Shown one piece after another: positions 44,247 through 56,010 of a stretch of DNA of 64,000 nucleotides; position 1 is the stretch's first letter; the number at the start of each line of letters is the position of its first letter. Below the pieces are notes generated by a model. It did not search any database. It saw only the letters and a list, made by a program, of their open reading frames with translations, and had not been told where the DNA came from. Source of the stretch: Nannochloropsis oceanica (taxonomy: Eukaryota; Sar; Eustigmatophyceae; Eustigmatales; Monodopsidaceae). Location: assembly GCA_004519485.1 (NCBI GenBank), contig CP038108.1, forward strand, positions 62,001-126,000, in the 5' to 3' direction. Both the position numbers and the translations under genes were made by a program.

Positions 44247-47195
44247 ATGTTTCTACTCCCATGCCTCCCTGCAGACGCGCACGAAGAACACATCCTCATA
44301 ATGCCGCGCCTAGATGCGCTGGGGGTCACACCCCAGGTGCGCGCGGCATTAGGATCCGACGTCGAGACCGCCGAGGAGCTTTTCATGATGGCGCCCGGCG
44401 GCAGGGGAGGAGGAGGAGGAATGCGAGGCACAGGGCTTGGCAAGCAGGTACGTATGGAGAATGGAAGGGGACAGATGGGAATAAGGACGTGAGGAATGTT
44501 TCTAGGTGGATTGTGGTTGTGTTCAGTGGCCTAGGAGGATGATGGACCAGCTCGCTTGATCGGCGGGAGGTAAGGAGGAGGCGGCTGCTCAGCATACGTG
44601 GAGGAGGAGAAGGGAATGCCTGTATTCATATTTCGACACACTACCTACTCTGTCATCATCCCTCCTTCTCCCGATCCCTCCCTCCAACACCCACACCATT
44701 ACCCTCCCTCCCTGCCCCCCCCCCTCCCTCTCTTGCGTCCAGGAGCTACAACTCCTGCAAGTTGCCGTGGCAGAAAAAACCGGCCCCGACACCTACCTCC
44801 ACGCCTCTCTCTCTTCGTCCTCCATTTGTTCCACGGAAGCGATTCAATCCGAAGGAAAGGAAGAGGGAGGAGGGAGGAAACGAAGGGCGGTTTTGCCTGG
44901 GTTGGACTGCGCGTGTGCTCACTGGAAGCACCAGCTTGAGGGGGTGGGGGAAGGAGGTGCAATGAGCACGGGGATCAAGAGGTAAGCTTCGCAAAAGAAG
45001 GGAGGGAAGGAGGGAAGGAAGGAGGGAAGGAAGGGGGGTGCTTTTAATTGATGTCCACGCACTCTTTTTGCCGACCTCATCTCCACCCTCCCCTGTCCTC
45101 TCCCCCTCCTTCCTTCCTCCCCTCCCTCTCTCCCTCCACCCTTCCTTCCTCCCTTCTCAATTTCCCTATCCAGTCTTGACCAGCTGCTGTCTGACAGCGG
45201 TGGGGGCGTGCCTCTGTCGCAAGTAACCGAGCTGGTGGGGCCATCCCCCTCAGGCAAGACGCAGGTGAAGACGGGAGGGAGGGAGGGAGGGAGGGAGGGA
45301 GGGAGGGAGGGAGGGAGGGGAGAAAGGCCTTCTTACGACTCTGTCCGATTCATCTCGAGTTTTGCCTACCTTCCTTCCCATCCCTCCCCCCCCCCTCTTC
45401 CCCTCCCGCCTGCAGCTCTGCCTCACCCTCGCGGCTGAGGTGGCGCTCACTCTGTCGGCCAGCGTGCTCTACCTTGACACCAACGGCTGCTTCTGCCCCC
45501 GACGACTGCGTCAGATCGTAGGAGAAAAGGTGAGGAAGGGAGGGAGGGAGGGAGGGAGGGAGGGAGGAGGCATAGGAGGAAGGGAGGGCACATATGCTCA
45601 GCTGCGCGTCTGTTTGTGTAAGTCACTTTCCACCCTTTGCCTCCCTCCCTCCTTCCCTCCCTCCCTCCTTCCCTCCCTCCCTCCTTCCCTCCCTCCCTCC
45701 CTTCCTCCCTCACAGTACCAGCGTCAACAACGACAACTCCAAGAAGCATCCTCTTCCTCCTCCCTCCCTTCCCCCCTCCCTCCCGACCTCCCTCCTCCTC
45801 CCCCCTCTCTGCTGGACGCCTGCCTGTCACGGGTATCGGTGCTGCGAGTGAGTAACGAAAAGGGGCTATTCGCGGCCTTGGACAGCCTTGACCAGCATCT
45901 GAGCTGCGGGGTAGGTAGGGAGGGAGGGAGGGAGAGAGGGAGGGAGGGAGGGAGGGAGGGAGGGAGGGAGGGCAGAAGGCACAAACACATCTGAACCACT
46001 CTATCAATCCACAGCACCCCCTGCACCGGAATCTCCGCCTCCTCGTCCTCGACTCCCTTCGCGCCCTCCTTGCTCCGCTTCTTGGCCAGACCATGCCCAA
46101 CGGTAGGCCTCCCTCCCTCCCTCCCTCCCTCCCTCCCTCCCTCCCTCCCTCCCTCCCTCTCTCCCTCCCCTCCATTCCACCATCTGTTCTCACCCATCCA
46201 CCAGCCCACCTCCCTCCCGCCCGCTCTCCCTCTCTCCCTCCCTCGCTTTCATAGGCCACTACTTGTTGGGAGCGGTGGGGAAGATGTTAAACTACCTCGC
46301 ATTGCGCTACGGCCTCGCCGTGGTGGTAAGCCCCCTCCCTCCCTCCCTCCCTCCCTCCATTCCTTTCTCCCTCCCTTTTCCCCTCCATTCCTTCCTCACC
46401 TCCCACAGCCCTCTCTGCGCTCCTTCTTGAAATGTCCTCGTCATTCACCGTAGACCTCCCCCTCCTCCCCCCCTCCCTCCCTCCATCCCAGGTGACCAAC
46501 GGTGTCGTCCTCGAACACAGCTCGCCCTCCTCTATCCCCACCCTCTGGGGCCGCCGACCCGCGCTAGGTACGTCAATTAGGAGGGAGAGAGGGAGGGAGG
46601 GAGGTAGAGAGGGAGAGAGGGAGGGAGGGAAACTGAATGAAGTCAAAGATGTGGCTTATACGTCTTCACATGCTGACCCGCATTCAAGTCCCTCCCTCCC
46701 TCCCTCCCTCCCTCCCTCCCTCCCTCGCCAGGCGCCTATTGGTCCCTTTTCCCTTCCCTTCGTCTGATGCTTCGTTTGGGTGGAGGGGGAGGAAGGGGGG
46801 GAAGGAGGGAGGGGGGAGGGGATGAAGCGGAGGAGGACTTCGTGTTGGGGGAGGTGGCGGTGTATAGTGCCACGTCTCAGGTAGGAAGAGAGGGAGGGAG
46901 GGAGGGAGGGAGGAAGGGAGGGAGGGGAGACTAGATAGACGAATCAAATGTATTGTTTGATCCGCTGAGGCCGACAACCCCCCTCCCTTCCTCCCTCCCT
47001 CCCTCCCTCCCTCCCTCCCTCCCTCCCTCCCTCCCTCCCTTCCTCCCTCCCAATCACTTGCAGGACACTGCTCCTCCTCCCCCCTCTCCTCCCCTTCCTG
47101 GACAGTCCCACCAGGCCCTCCGTCCGTCTCTTCCTCCCTCCCTCCCCCGCACCTTCTTCCGGATCGACGCCAGCGGTGTGCGTGATGTCCTCTGA
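44247..47195 (+). CDS. RAD51D: DNA repair ATPase RAD51D (RAD51 paralogue)
   Basis: RAD51D is a RecA-like ATPase that supports RAD51 loading in homologous recombination. Ten exons in phase give 451 residues: 44247-44447, 44743-44981, 45174-45264, 45416-45529, 45716-45910, 46015-46102, 46255-46325, 46492-46567, 46732-46880 and 47064-47195. Key parts are MSTGIKSLDQLL, Walker A (GPSPSGKTQ, about residues 169-177; written in family form GPxxxGKT), LCLTLAAEVALTLSASVLYLD, Walker B (LRLLVLDSLRALLAPLLG, from about 287), LRYGLAVVVTNGVV, RPALGAYWSLFPSLRLML, and the C-terminal FFRIDASGVRDVL. The switch block reads VVTNGV where relatives have VVTNHI. An in-frame ATG at 44301 (MPRLDALG) is an alternative start. 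Introns show GGGA tracts after donors and CCCT tracts before acceptors. Confidence 0.92.
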
Positions 47196-47990
47196 GACCG
47201 AGGGAGGGAGGGAGGGAGGGAGAGAAGGAGAGAGGGAGAGAGGGAGAGAGGGAGGGGTGCATGTGTAAATCATAGAGAGCTGCTGCTGCTGCTGCTGCTG
47301 CTATCGTTCCGGGTATGCAGCAAAGGGAAAAGGACGAGAGAAAAGCATAAATACTGTATACAGAAATCGCTGGCTGTCACCTCCGCGGGCCGGAGACGCC
47401 TCGGAATAGTCTTAATCCATTTTTCCTCCGCTCGGGTGGGTGCGCGGAGTACAATGTTAATCAAATCAAATTAGCTTTCTAGGATGCATTCTTCACTTTG
47501 GGATGTGTTCCTCTTCTCTGATCGTGTTCTGTTGATTTGCTTCTCGTGGCTTTAAAGCACCATTATTCCACACACTCTCCTTAAACCGGCGTGACAAGAA
47601 TGTGTATCCCTCACCATCGCTGGCCTCCCTCCCTCCCGCCCTCCCTCTCTCCCGCTCTGCTTCTCTCCTTCGAGCTCGACCGCCTCCTCCTCTCCTCCCC
47701 TCTCCCTCTCCCTCCCTCCCTCCCTTCACCCCTCCCTCCCTCCTCTCCCTCCTCCCTCTCCCCCCTCCTCGGTCCATAATGCCCCTCCTCCCCTCCCTCC
47801 CTCCCTCTCTCCCTCCCTCCCTCCCTCCCTTCCCGACCTCCCCCATACCCCACGCCCTCCTTCTTCCTCCTTTTATAGGGCTCCGGCGGCGGGGGTGGGG
47901 CTGTCAGCCCCAGCTCACATATCGCCCGCTCTATCTTCTCCTCCTGTGTTGAATAAATATATGGAATTGATTGAAGAAATGCATTCCTTC
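47196..47990. other. Intergenic region between convergent genes
   Basis: No gene supported. It holds a GGGAGAGA tract at 47200-47256, a seven-copy CTG microsatellite at about 47280-47301, an AT-richer stretch, and CCCT-rich DNA from 47625 to 47840. It must contain the 3' ends of RAD51D (plus) and CLASRP (minus). Confidence 0.4.
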
Positions 47991-50900
47991 CTACTCTTCC
48001 TCCCTCCCCCCCCTCCCCCCCTCCTCCCCTTCCTCCCTCCCTGCCTGCTTCTTCTTCGCGGCCTTCTTCTGCTCCTCTTGCTGATCCTGCCGAATGGTCG
48101 ACGCCAGCTGCTGCCGCATTTTCTCACGCAGCCTCTCCGCTGTTAGTTCGGCCATATTTAGAAGTCTGTGTGAGCACGAGTAGCCCTTGTGTCCCCCCCT
48201 CCCTCCCTCCCTCCCTCCCTCCCTCCCTCCTGTGTGTAGGCGTAAGGGCGAGCGAATCGTCCTCCCTCCCTCCTTCCCTCCCTCCCTCCCTCCCTCCTCC
48301 CTCCCTCCCCTAATCCCCTCTTACCGGGCGTCATAAATCTCTTGGCTGCTGCTGCTTCTGCCGCCGCCGACTTTTTCTCCTCGGCACTAACTGAAGGAGG
48401 AGGAGGAGGAGGAGGAGGAGGAGGAGGAGGAGGAGGAGGAGGAGGAGGAGGAGGAGGAGGGCGGGAGGCAGGAGGGGTTTGCTGCCGTTTTCCGTCCCTA
48501 TCTCGACCTCTCCCGACCGACTCCCTCTTCTCGTGCTCGCTGCTTTTCCCCCTGCTCCTCCTCTTCCTCCTCCTTCGATCTTCACCCTCCTCCTCCCCAT
48601 CCTCCTCAATGCCCTTCCCGTCTATTCCTGTCTCCCGCCTCCTCCCTTCCCTCCTCCTCTGCCAGTCTTTTCGCTCTTTCTCCGCTCTTTCCCTCTCCTC
48701 CCTCTTCCTCCTCCTCTTCTCCCTCCATGCCCTCCTCGCCTGCCGCTTCTCCTCCTCTTTTCTCTCCTTCTCCGCCCTTCGCTCCCTCCTTTCCTTCTCC
48801 TTCCTCTTCTCCTCCTCCTTCTTCTTCAACGACGCCGCATGCAGCCTTGGGAAGAACAATGCGAGCACCTCCATGTATCCTTCCCTTCCCTCCTTCCCTC
48901 CCTCCCCCTCATCCTCCCACCTTTCCTCCTCCATGGGCGAGGGTGCTGAAGGAGCAAGAGAAAATTCAGTGATATACACCCTCTTCTCCTTCTCCTTCTC
49001 TTTCTCCTTCTCTTTCACTTTCTCCATCTTCTTCTTGGCTGCTGTTGCTACTGCTGCCGCGTCTGGCCGCCTCCCACCACGACGACGATCGAGAGAAGAA
49101 GAAGAGGAGGAGGAGGAGGAGGAGGAAGAGGAGGAGGAGGAGGAGGAAGGGGAACGTGATCTGTCAATGTTTGAGAAAAAATTATGAGGACACTGACCAT
49201 TTCCTCCCTCCCTCCCTTCCTCCCTCCCTCCCTCCCTCCCTCCCTCCCTTCCTCCCTCCCTCCCTCCGTCCCTCCGTCCCTCCCTCCCCCCCTCCCTTCC
49301 TCCCTCCCACCCTTTACCTCTCGCGTCTCCTCCGGGGATCCTCATCCCGGCCGCCTTTGGTGTAGTCGGGCGACTCGCGTCGGCCATACGCCCTAGGGAG
49401 GGAGGAAGGGAGAGAGGGAGGGAAGGAGGGAGGGAATGGACGGTTGAGACGTGGAACATTTTGGAAAGCAACAGGACACAGAAACGAAAGGAGAGAGGGA
49501 GGGAGGGAGGAGGGAGGGAAGGCTGATATACCTGGAGGGGGAGGGCGAGGAGGAGGAGGAGGAGGAGGGCGGCCTCCTGTTCCGTCGTTCTCGTCGGTGG
49601 CGGTACTGACCCTCAGCCAACGCCTCCTGCACTTTGAGCCGCCGGGCCTCCTTCTTTTCCTCCTTCTCCTTCTCCTTCTGGGCTTTGCGACGGGCGGCGG
49701 CCGAGCCCTGGGCACCAGCCCCACGCCGGGCGTCTGATTGATTTGATTGTGTGCGCGGGTGGGTGGGTGTGCGTAAGCGTGGCCCTTCCAATCGGGCCTT
49801 CCCTCCCTCCCTCCCTCCCTCCCTCCCTTTCTCTCCCTCCCTCCCTCCCTCTTTCCCGTGTCCTCACCTCGTGCCGCCACCCTCTCCACCCGCACGGCCT
49901 CCCGCTCTCGCCTCTCCAACTGCAACAAGGAGGTGTAGTCGAACGGACACTCCCTCCTTTCTCCCTCTCTCTCTCCCTCCCTCCCTCCCTCCCTCCCTCC
50001 CCCCCTCCCCCCAATTCCATAGAGGGAAGCGAAGCGATCGAGAGCTTGAGCGTCGCCTTCCTCCCCTCCCTCCTTCTCCTCCAATATATCAAGGTCACTG
50101 TTTTGTTTTGTTTTTAAATTTAAATTTGAAAAGAAAAAGAAAAAAAGGAACAAACATTCATTACATTTGATGAGCCGTTGAAGATACCTAGTCTCCCTCC
50201 CTCCCTCCCTCCCTCCCTCCCTCCCTCCCTCCCTCCCTTGCTTGGTCCCCACCTTTCTTCCTCCTCCTCGTTCTCCTCCTCCTCATCCTCTCGCTCGCTT
50301 CCACTCCCCAGCAAGGCCAGAAGACGATGATCCAGCTTTTCGTTCCCTTCCCCCTTCCCTCCCTCCCTCCCTCCCTCCTTCCCTCCCTCCCTCCCTCCCT
50401 TCCCATGTCTCGCATTTGACGAGGGTCCGTAATGCCCCTCCACCCCCGCAGGCTTGAAGGGAGGGTGGGAGGGAGGGCGGGAGGGAGGGAGGGAGGGAGG
50501 ACCGCCGCTCCCTCCTCCCTCGCTTGAGGGAGCGTAGGAAGAGGGGGAGGATACAAGCTTTTGCTTGATTTCCGTGGAGACCCTTTGGCAAGAGGAAGGA
50601 AGGGAGGGAGAGGTAGGGAGGTAGGTAGGTAGGTAGCGAAGGCGATAAGAAGAAGAGGAGTCAGTCGAGGAAGGGAAGAAGGGAGGAAGGGAGGAGGGGA
50701 GGGAGTAGGAAGGGAGGGAGGAAGGGAGGAGGGGAGGTAGGTAGGGAGGGAGGGAGGAAGGGAATGAAGGAAGGAGCTTGCGGCTCCAATACCTGTCGAG
50801 GAGGGTGGAGGGAGGAAGGGCGTGCCGTAGAGCGTCAACAAGGGGCCGGTATCGCTCGTAGTTTAAGAGAGCACGCACATCGTGTGAAGAAATGTCGGCG

Positions 50901-51707
50901 TCGCTTCCGGGTGGGGGCAAGGGGAAGGGGGAGGGAGGGCGGGGGAAGAAGAGGTGAATGATGGTGGTGTGTAGTGAGGCGTTAAAACGGAACAAGGAAG
51001 CAGAAAGAAGACTGCGAAAGAGAGAGGAAGAGTGCATCGTTACATTTCTGACAATCGCACCTGCTAGATGAGGCGGAGGGACGGTCAGAAAAGGAAGAGG
51101 AGGAGGAGGAGGAGGGCGGGGAGGAAGGCAGGAAGTCCATAATAGCCCGCACGTCAAAGCGATCGATCATCGAGTCCTGGGACACGTTTATATGTATGGG
51201 TATATGACATAGATACTTAAATATTTACTTCTGTAGACGCCAGCATTCCATCTCGTTTCACTTCTTTTCCTTTCCTTTCTCACTCACCATCCTCCCCTGC
51301 CAGGGCATTAGGGAGCTCTCCAACTGCTGTTGTTGTGGCCCCTGACGCAGGATCTTACAGGCCCTCCCCTCCACTAAAAGTAAATGGTGTGGGTCACGCA
51401 TGGCCTCCACGCGGCGGCGTCGCTCTTGGGCTTGTTGGAAGTTTTTCTGTCGTGGGGAGGTAGGGGAGGTAGGGGAGGGAGGGGAGAGGATTGGAGGGAG
51501 CCAGGGTGAGATGGGAAGCTGGCCTTGAAATGGCAAGGGAACGGTGGGGCGTAGATGTGAGGTTAGGGTTGCGTGTAGCCTATCAGTATAAAGAAGGGAG
51601 GGCGAGGGAACGATAGAAAGGATAAGAGGAGCTATTTAACTTACCCTGTGTGTCTGCATCGTTTTCCTGATGGACTGCTCATGTCTGCGTGCCTCATGAT
51701 AATACAT
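47991..51707 (-). CDS. CLASRP: Splicing factor CLASRP/SWAP2 (DRY_EERY domain, SR-like)
   Basis: CLASRP is a nuclear SR-like protein that binds CLK kinases and affects splice-site choice. Ten exons in phase give 756 residues: 51645-51707, 51288-51446, 51061-51176, 50793-50903, 50253-50582, 49868-50097, 49532-49733, 49318-49392, 48325-49160 and 47991-48139. The N-terminus MYYHEARRHEQSIRKTMQ matches the family's MWHEARKHE start. Then come LVEGRACKI, LMPWQG, DSMIDRFDVRA and the LLNYERYRPLVD block, FASLYGIGG with DYTSLLQLERREREA, the basic RRERRNRRPP segment, AYGRRESPDYTKGG, RVYITEFSL and a long Arg/Glu/Lys helix. A polyproline run of about 22 precedes the final TAERL-type helix (AERLREKMRQQLAS). 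A true RS-dipeptide domain is reduced; Arg/Glu repeats replace it. Confidence 0.92.
48395..48462 (-). repeat. Trinucleotide tract encoding polyproline in CLASRP
   Basis: On the plus strand this is about 68 bases of (GGA)n; the minus-strand gene reads (TCC)n in the CCT phase, giving roughly 22 prolines in a row. It is an uninterrupted microsatellite, so length variation between strains is likely. Confidence 0.8.
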
Positions 51708-52106
51708 CGCTGCCTGTGTGCCGTGCGATGGAGCTCTACAGAGCGACGACTGCTGCTGCTGTTGCTGCTGCTGTTGAGACTGCTACTGCTCCTCCTCCTC
51801 CCCTGGCTGCTTCTACTGCTGCTGACCTTTCTGCAGGCGCTGTGATTCAGGTTAGGAGGGGGTTAGAAGGAAGGAATGGCGCAACTCGCCACTTGTTGGA
51901 TAAGCGATTTCGAGACTGCGATGGACACGCTTACAAGACACACCCGACGACTACATGCACACAAACACCACCGAGACCGCACATTTAGCATGCCACGAAC
52001 CTAGACGCCGTTTATTCGGCGGCTGAAAGTCCTCCTTTAATTACCCCGTGCCCCACTCAATACCCCATCCCCAAACCATACCCCACACAGCCAACCTGCA
52101 CCCACC
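51708..52106. other. Divergent upstream region shared by CLASRP and RRP46
   Basis: No coding sequence supported. The 399 bases between the two ATGs include a CTG-rich patch (51745-51840) and are the probable bidirectional promoter and 5' UTRs. Both neighbours act in RNA processing. Confidence 0.4.
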
Positions 52107-52895
52107 ATGGAGATCGACACCACGCCCACCCAACCTCTCCCACCCTCATCCCTCTCCCTCTCCCTGCCCCCACGGCCCGACCGTCGTCTCGCGAATCAAC
52201 TTCGCCCGCCGCTGTGCGAGCTGGGGCCTCTCAATCGTGCCGATGGCTCCGCTCGCTTTGCGCACGGCCGCACAAGTGTCTTGGCCGCTGTCTACGGCCC
52301 GGGCGCCCCGCGTTTCTCGCGAAAGGAGCGCATCGAAGGGGCAGCGATCGAAGTGACCATACATCCGCACAAGGGTGCAGGGACATCGAGCGACAAGGAG
52401 AAGGAAGGAGTAGTCAAAGCGCTGTTGGAAGCTGCAATACTCCTGGACCGGTTCCCGCGCACGATGATCCACGTTATTTGCCAAGTTTGTGAGGACGACG
52501 GCGGCCTACTGGCCTGTTTAATGAATGCATCAGTTCTTGCGGTCATCAATGCCGGGATTGACATGAAGTACGTCCCGCTGGCCGTCTCGATGGTCTTTGC
52601 CTCCCCCCCTTCTTCCGCCGTCGGTGCTCCTTCCTCTACCCCACTCCCTAGCACCAGCACAACCTACCTCCTCCTCGACCCCCTCCAGGAAGAGGAGACA
52701 CAGAGCACGGCGATTGTGACTGTGGCCATTAGCAGCGTGGATACTAATGTGTTGTCGTACCAGAGCATGGGGATGATGATGCCCGTGCAGCTTTTTGAGG
52801 CGATCGATGTGGCCAAAAGCGCAACCAAGGCACTGTTGACTTTCATGCGCATGACGATTGAAGAGCACAGTAGGCAGACACTAAAACTTAGGTAG
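52107..52895 (+). CDS. EXOSC5: Exosome RNase PH-like subunit RRP46 (EXOSC5)
   Basis: RRP46 is one of six RNase PH-like subunits of the RNA exosome ring in nucleus and cytoplasm. A single exon encodes 262 residues, near the family's usual length. The diagnostic entry block is RPPLCELGPLNRADGSARF followed by GRTSVLAAVYGPGAP. Later come the GAAIEVTIHP strand, a KEKEGVVKALLEAAILLDRFPRT helix-turn, VICQVCEDDGGLLACLMNA and the conserved AGIDMKYVPLAVS. A polar insert (around SSAVGAPSSTPLPSTS) interrupts the second half. As in other eukaryotic ring subunits, catalytic and phosphate-binding residues are not expected to be intact. It is divergent from CLASRP. Confidence 0.93.
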   Translation: MEIDTTPTQPLPPSSLSLSLPPRPDRRLANQLRPPLCELGPLNRADGSARFAHGRTSVLAAVYGPGAPRFSRKERIEGAAIEVTIHPHKGAGTSSDKEKEGVVKALLEAAILLDRFPRTMIHVICQVCEDDGGLLACLMNASVLAVINAGIDMKYVPLAVSMVFASPPSSAVGAPSSTPLPSTSTTYLLLDPLQEEETQSTAIVTVAISSVDTNVLSYQSMGMMMPVQLFEAIDVAKSATKALLTFMRMTIEEHSRQTLKLR

Positions 52896-53558
52896 AATGC
52901 ATGCCGATTGACTTGTAGATATTGATAACGAAAAAATGAAGAAATTCTACACGAATTGTTTTTGCTTGAAAGTTCTGAGAAGGCGAGGCGGATGTGTGGA
53001 GGGCTGATTGTGGCTCTTCTGATTCCTTTCAATTATCCTGCGTGCAGCCAATCCTTCCAAAAGGAAACACATTCTACCACAATTCGATCCAACAAAGGCT
53101 TGGAGCCCGCATCAGCATCGACAATAAGAAAGAACACACTTAACTTGACGGGGAAAAAGGGCTTTGTCGCAATCTAACATAACGCACATTTATTGCTTGT
53201 CTTTTCATCTTTCTGGTCTGAGTGTCCCAACGAAATAAATATACATTGTCATACATACATAGGGGGGTAGGAGGTTGACCTGCTCGCCTACGCTCCCCCT
53301 CTGGAGATGGGCATGCACACTCATTCGACCGAACTCCACCATATTTCTATGAATCGGAAACGCTCAATCGGCTCGTATCGATCTCACGAAATCAACCAAT
53401 GGTCTTTCGACCAGACTCGATGTCGTTCTAACAGAATTAGGAAACAACTGAAACATAAACGGCTTCGTGCGACCACTTCTACTTTGTCGCACTCTCGTAC
53501 CTGCACTCTCGTACCCCTGTTATCTATACCTCATACATTTGCACATTACAGGCTTACA
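52896..53558. other. Intergenic region
   Basis: No gene supported. It probably contains the RRP46 3' UTR (AT-rich, 52896-53250) and the upstream region of the methyltransferase gene. Confidence 0.4.
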
Positions 53559-54975
53559 ATGATGCCTTCGCTTCTGCGGCCCTTCTCCCGCTTTAGACGG
53601 AGACCGCTTTTTTTCCTCCGTACATCATCTCCGGCCCCCCAGCAGCCCCATCTCCTCGCCTGCTGCCTGCCCCCGCCACTCCTCCTCCTCCTCCTACCTA
53701 TTCTCGTCTCAGCCCACTGCCTCGTCACCACCTCCACTGCGATAAATAGCAGCACCGAATCACCAACCCCCTCTTGTGCAAGAGCAGCACTCAGTTGCTT
53801 TGCCTTCTCCATCACCCGTCACCCTCCGTCCCCACGGCCTCCTTCCATGTTATCCAGGTCTTCCTTGCCCTTATTCCCCCTCTCCTTCCAACGACGCTCA
53901 AATTTGGTTCGTGCATATGGAGAAAGCAAGGGATCGCGAAACGACGGCAGCGATGGTGGATCAGCTGCACTGCAGGTATGCAGCACTGTATGTGGGTCTG
54001 TGTGCGTTCCCTTCACTTTTCCAATTTAATTCAAGTGACGACCCAACCATTTCCACGGCCCTCGTCCCCTCTCTTTCCAACACACAGCGTGCTCCTCGTC
54101 TCTATGTTCCTGATGCACTCCTTCGTCCTGGCGCGCCTATCAGCCTTTCTTCGGACCAGCTTCATTATTTGCGTAATGTCATGCGCCTGCGCGCAGGGGC
54201 CGCCGTGCGTGCGTTTAATGAAATGGATGGGGAGTGGGCATGTGCCCTTGTGAGCAGTAGTGACGGGATAGGTGGAGAGGGAGGAAAGGGTGGAAGGGTA
54301 AAGAAAAATCGTAGTGGAGGAGGGGGAGGAACGTTGTCGGTTGTGGCTCAAGAGAGGATGAGGAAGGGAGGGGAGGAGGGACGGGAACCGCCGTTGCGCC
54401 TATGTTTCGCGCCTCTAAAGAAGGCGAGGATGAAGACATTATTTGAGAAGGCGACGGAGTTGGGCGTTACCCACCTGCAGCCTGTCCTGACTGAGTACAC
54501 TGACGTGGTGGAGACACACACAGAGGGGGTGTTGGGTAAGATGGAGGGAGGCCTGGTGGAGGCTGCGGAGCAATGTGAAAGGATGAGCATCCCTCAAATT
54601 CTTCCGCCGGTGACATTTGCGGCATTGATTGAGGAAGAAGAGGAGAAGATAGGGGGAAGGTTGTATATTTGTAGAGAACGAGCGGGGGCACGGCCTATCT
54701 GGGAGGTACTGGAAGAGGAGAAGGAGGAGGAGGAGGAGGAGGGAAATGGAGGAGAGGGAATGAACGGCGTGCCTTCCTTTCTAATTGGCCCGGAAGGAGG
54801 CTTTTCACCGAAAGAGTTAAAGGCGATGGAAGGGAGGATGAGATTGGTGTCCTTGGGGCCCTCGGTCTTGCGGGCGGAGACGGCAGGGGTGGTTGCCTTG
54901 GGAGTGTATGTGGCATGGCGCGAAGGGAAGAGGGCAAAGAAGGAAGGAAAGGGAGGAACGATTCCAGTAGAATGA
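53559..54975 (+). CDS. RSME: RsmE-type 16S rRNA (uracil-N3) methyltransferase, organellar
   Basis: RsmE methylates a conserved uridine near the decoding site of small-subunit rRNA (U1498 in E. coli) using S-adenosylmethionine. Two exons (53559-53975 and 54088-54975) give 434 residues, longer than bacterial RsmE because of an N-terminal leader and acidic/basic inserts. The leader has a hydrophobic core (LLLLLLPILVSAHCLV), suggesting a plastid pre-protein, though the usual Phe of the plastid motif is missing. The enzyme part shows HYLRNVMRLRAGAAVRAFNE, PLKKARMKTLFEKATELGVT, EAAEQCERMSIPQILP, and the knot motifs FLIGPEGGFSPKEL and VSLGPSVLRAETAGVVAL. These SPOUT-class motifs are complete, so activity is expected. 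Inserts are Gly/Lys- and Glu-rich (around 54280-54340 and 54715-54760). Confidence 0.92.
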
Positions 54976-56010
54976 TGGCGATGTGGAGTAAAAACAGGAA
55001 AGAGAAAAGTACAAACTGGTATATTCACCAAAATGCCTCATTCTGTTCTACGTTTGGTTTGCCTTCCCTTCCTGTTTTCTGGGAGTTGAAATGAGCAGGA
55101 GGGTGAGGGATGCAATGCCGCCTCCTTAATTTCTGATTTATGTAATCGTGCGGCAACCCCTCATTATTTCTTGTGTAGGAGTTGTCCTTGTCCGCCCTTG
55201 GTGCTTCTTGCACACAAATTAAATCCTTTCTGTATTCGAGTTTGTCGTCAGCTGTGACGTTTGCAGCGCGAGGTGTGTGTGTGTGCAGGGCAATCCAAAC
55301 GAATTCTTTGCTACCTTGCTTTTAATGTTCTAAGGTACGAGTGTTGTAGTGCTGCTCAACACTTATAAAGTGGGACAAGGGGCACCACAATAACTACTGT
55401 GACTACATGTGCACAAGGCGCGACAGCGCTTTCGCTTTCTTTCCCCACCTTCCTCACGTTAAACACAATTACCATTACAGTCCGCCTAGTGCTCTTTATG
55501 TCGGCTGCGGCAAAGCTGCCTAGTATTAGGGAGCCGCTCTCGCCTCTGTTGCCTCGCTAGCTCCCATCCCAAGCGTCCATGCCTAGACCCTTTTGCGCGG
55601 TCCTAATCTTTGAATGCGCATGGTGTCGGTTTCGCCTTCACTTCTCCTCTGCTCTCCTAAAAAATATGTCGATATATCTGCACTGGCGTCCATTTTTCGA
55701 GAACGCAAACAACCGGCAGTAAGGACACAAGGAGTGCTTGTCGTCGTAAGGAGATGGGCCGTGGCCCATACTCCACTAATGCCGAAAGAGGGCAACCGAT
55801 GGCTCATTGCCCGCAGTTGCGCATTACTACCTCCTCCATCCATCCTGTGGACACACTAGTAATCCAAAATGAAGTCTTTGTTGTCTAAAGCCGTCACGGA
55901 TGACAAGGAAGCACCCCTGCAAAAGTAAGTCCAATTAGCACCCAAATCCTAGATCACACTCTCATTTTGCCAGCTTCGGTTCCTATACTCAACCCTCTGC
56001 TCTGCTTCCA
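54976..56010. other. Intergenic region upstream of U2 snRNA
   Basis: No gene supported. An exon-like start at 55869-55925 (MKSLLSKAVTDDKEAPLQ followed by a GTAAGT donor) has no partner exon that I can see. The last 100 bases before 56011 should contain the snRNA promoter; I could not identify a proximal element with confidence. Confidence 0.4.

Noticed and set aside
45447-46259. Minus-strand 270-codon frame over the RAD51D gene
   Set aside because: It is mostly REGG and SLPPS repeats, the read-out of GGGA/CCCT tracts, and lies opposite well-supported RAD51D exons.
53307-53558. N-terminal extension of the RsmE-type protein from an ATG at 53307
   Set aside because: The added segment is Arg/Ser/His-rich and would place the signal peptide inside the protein; the ATG at 53559 directly precedes the leader.
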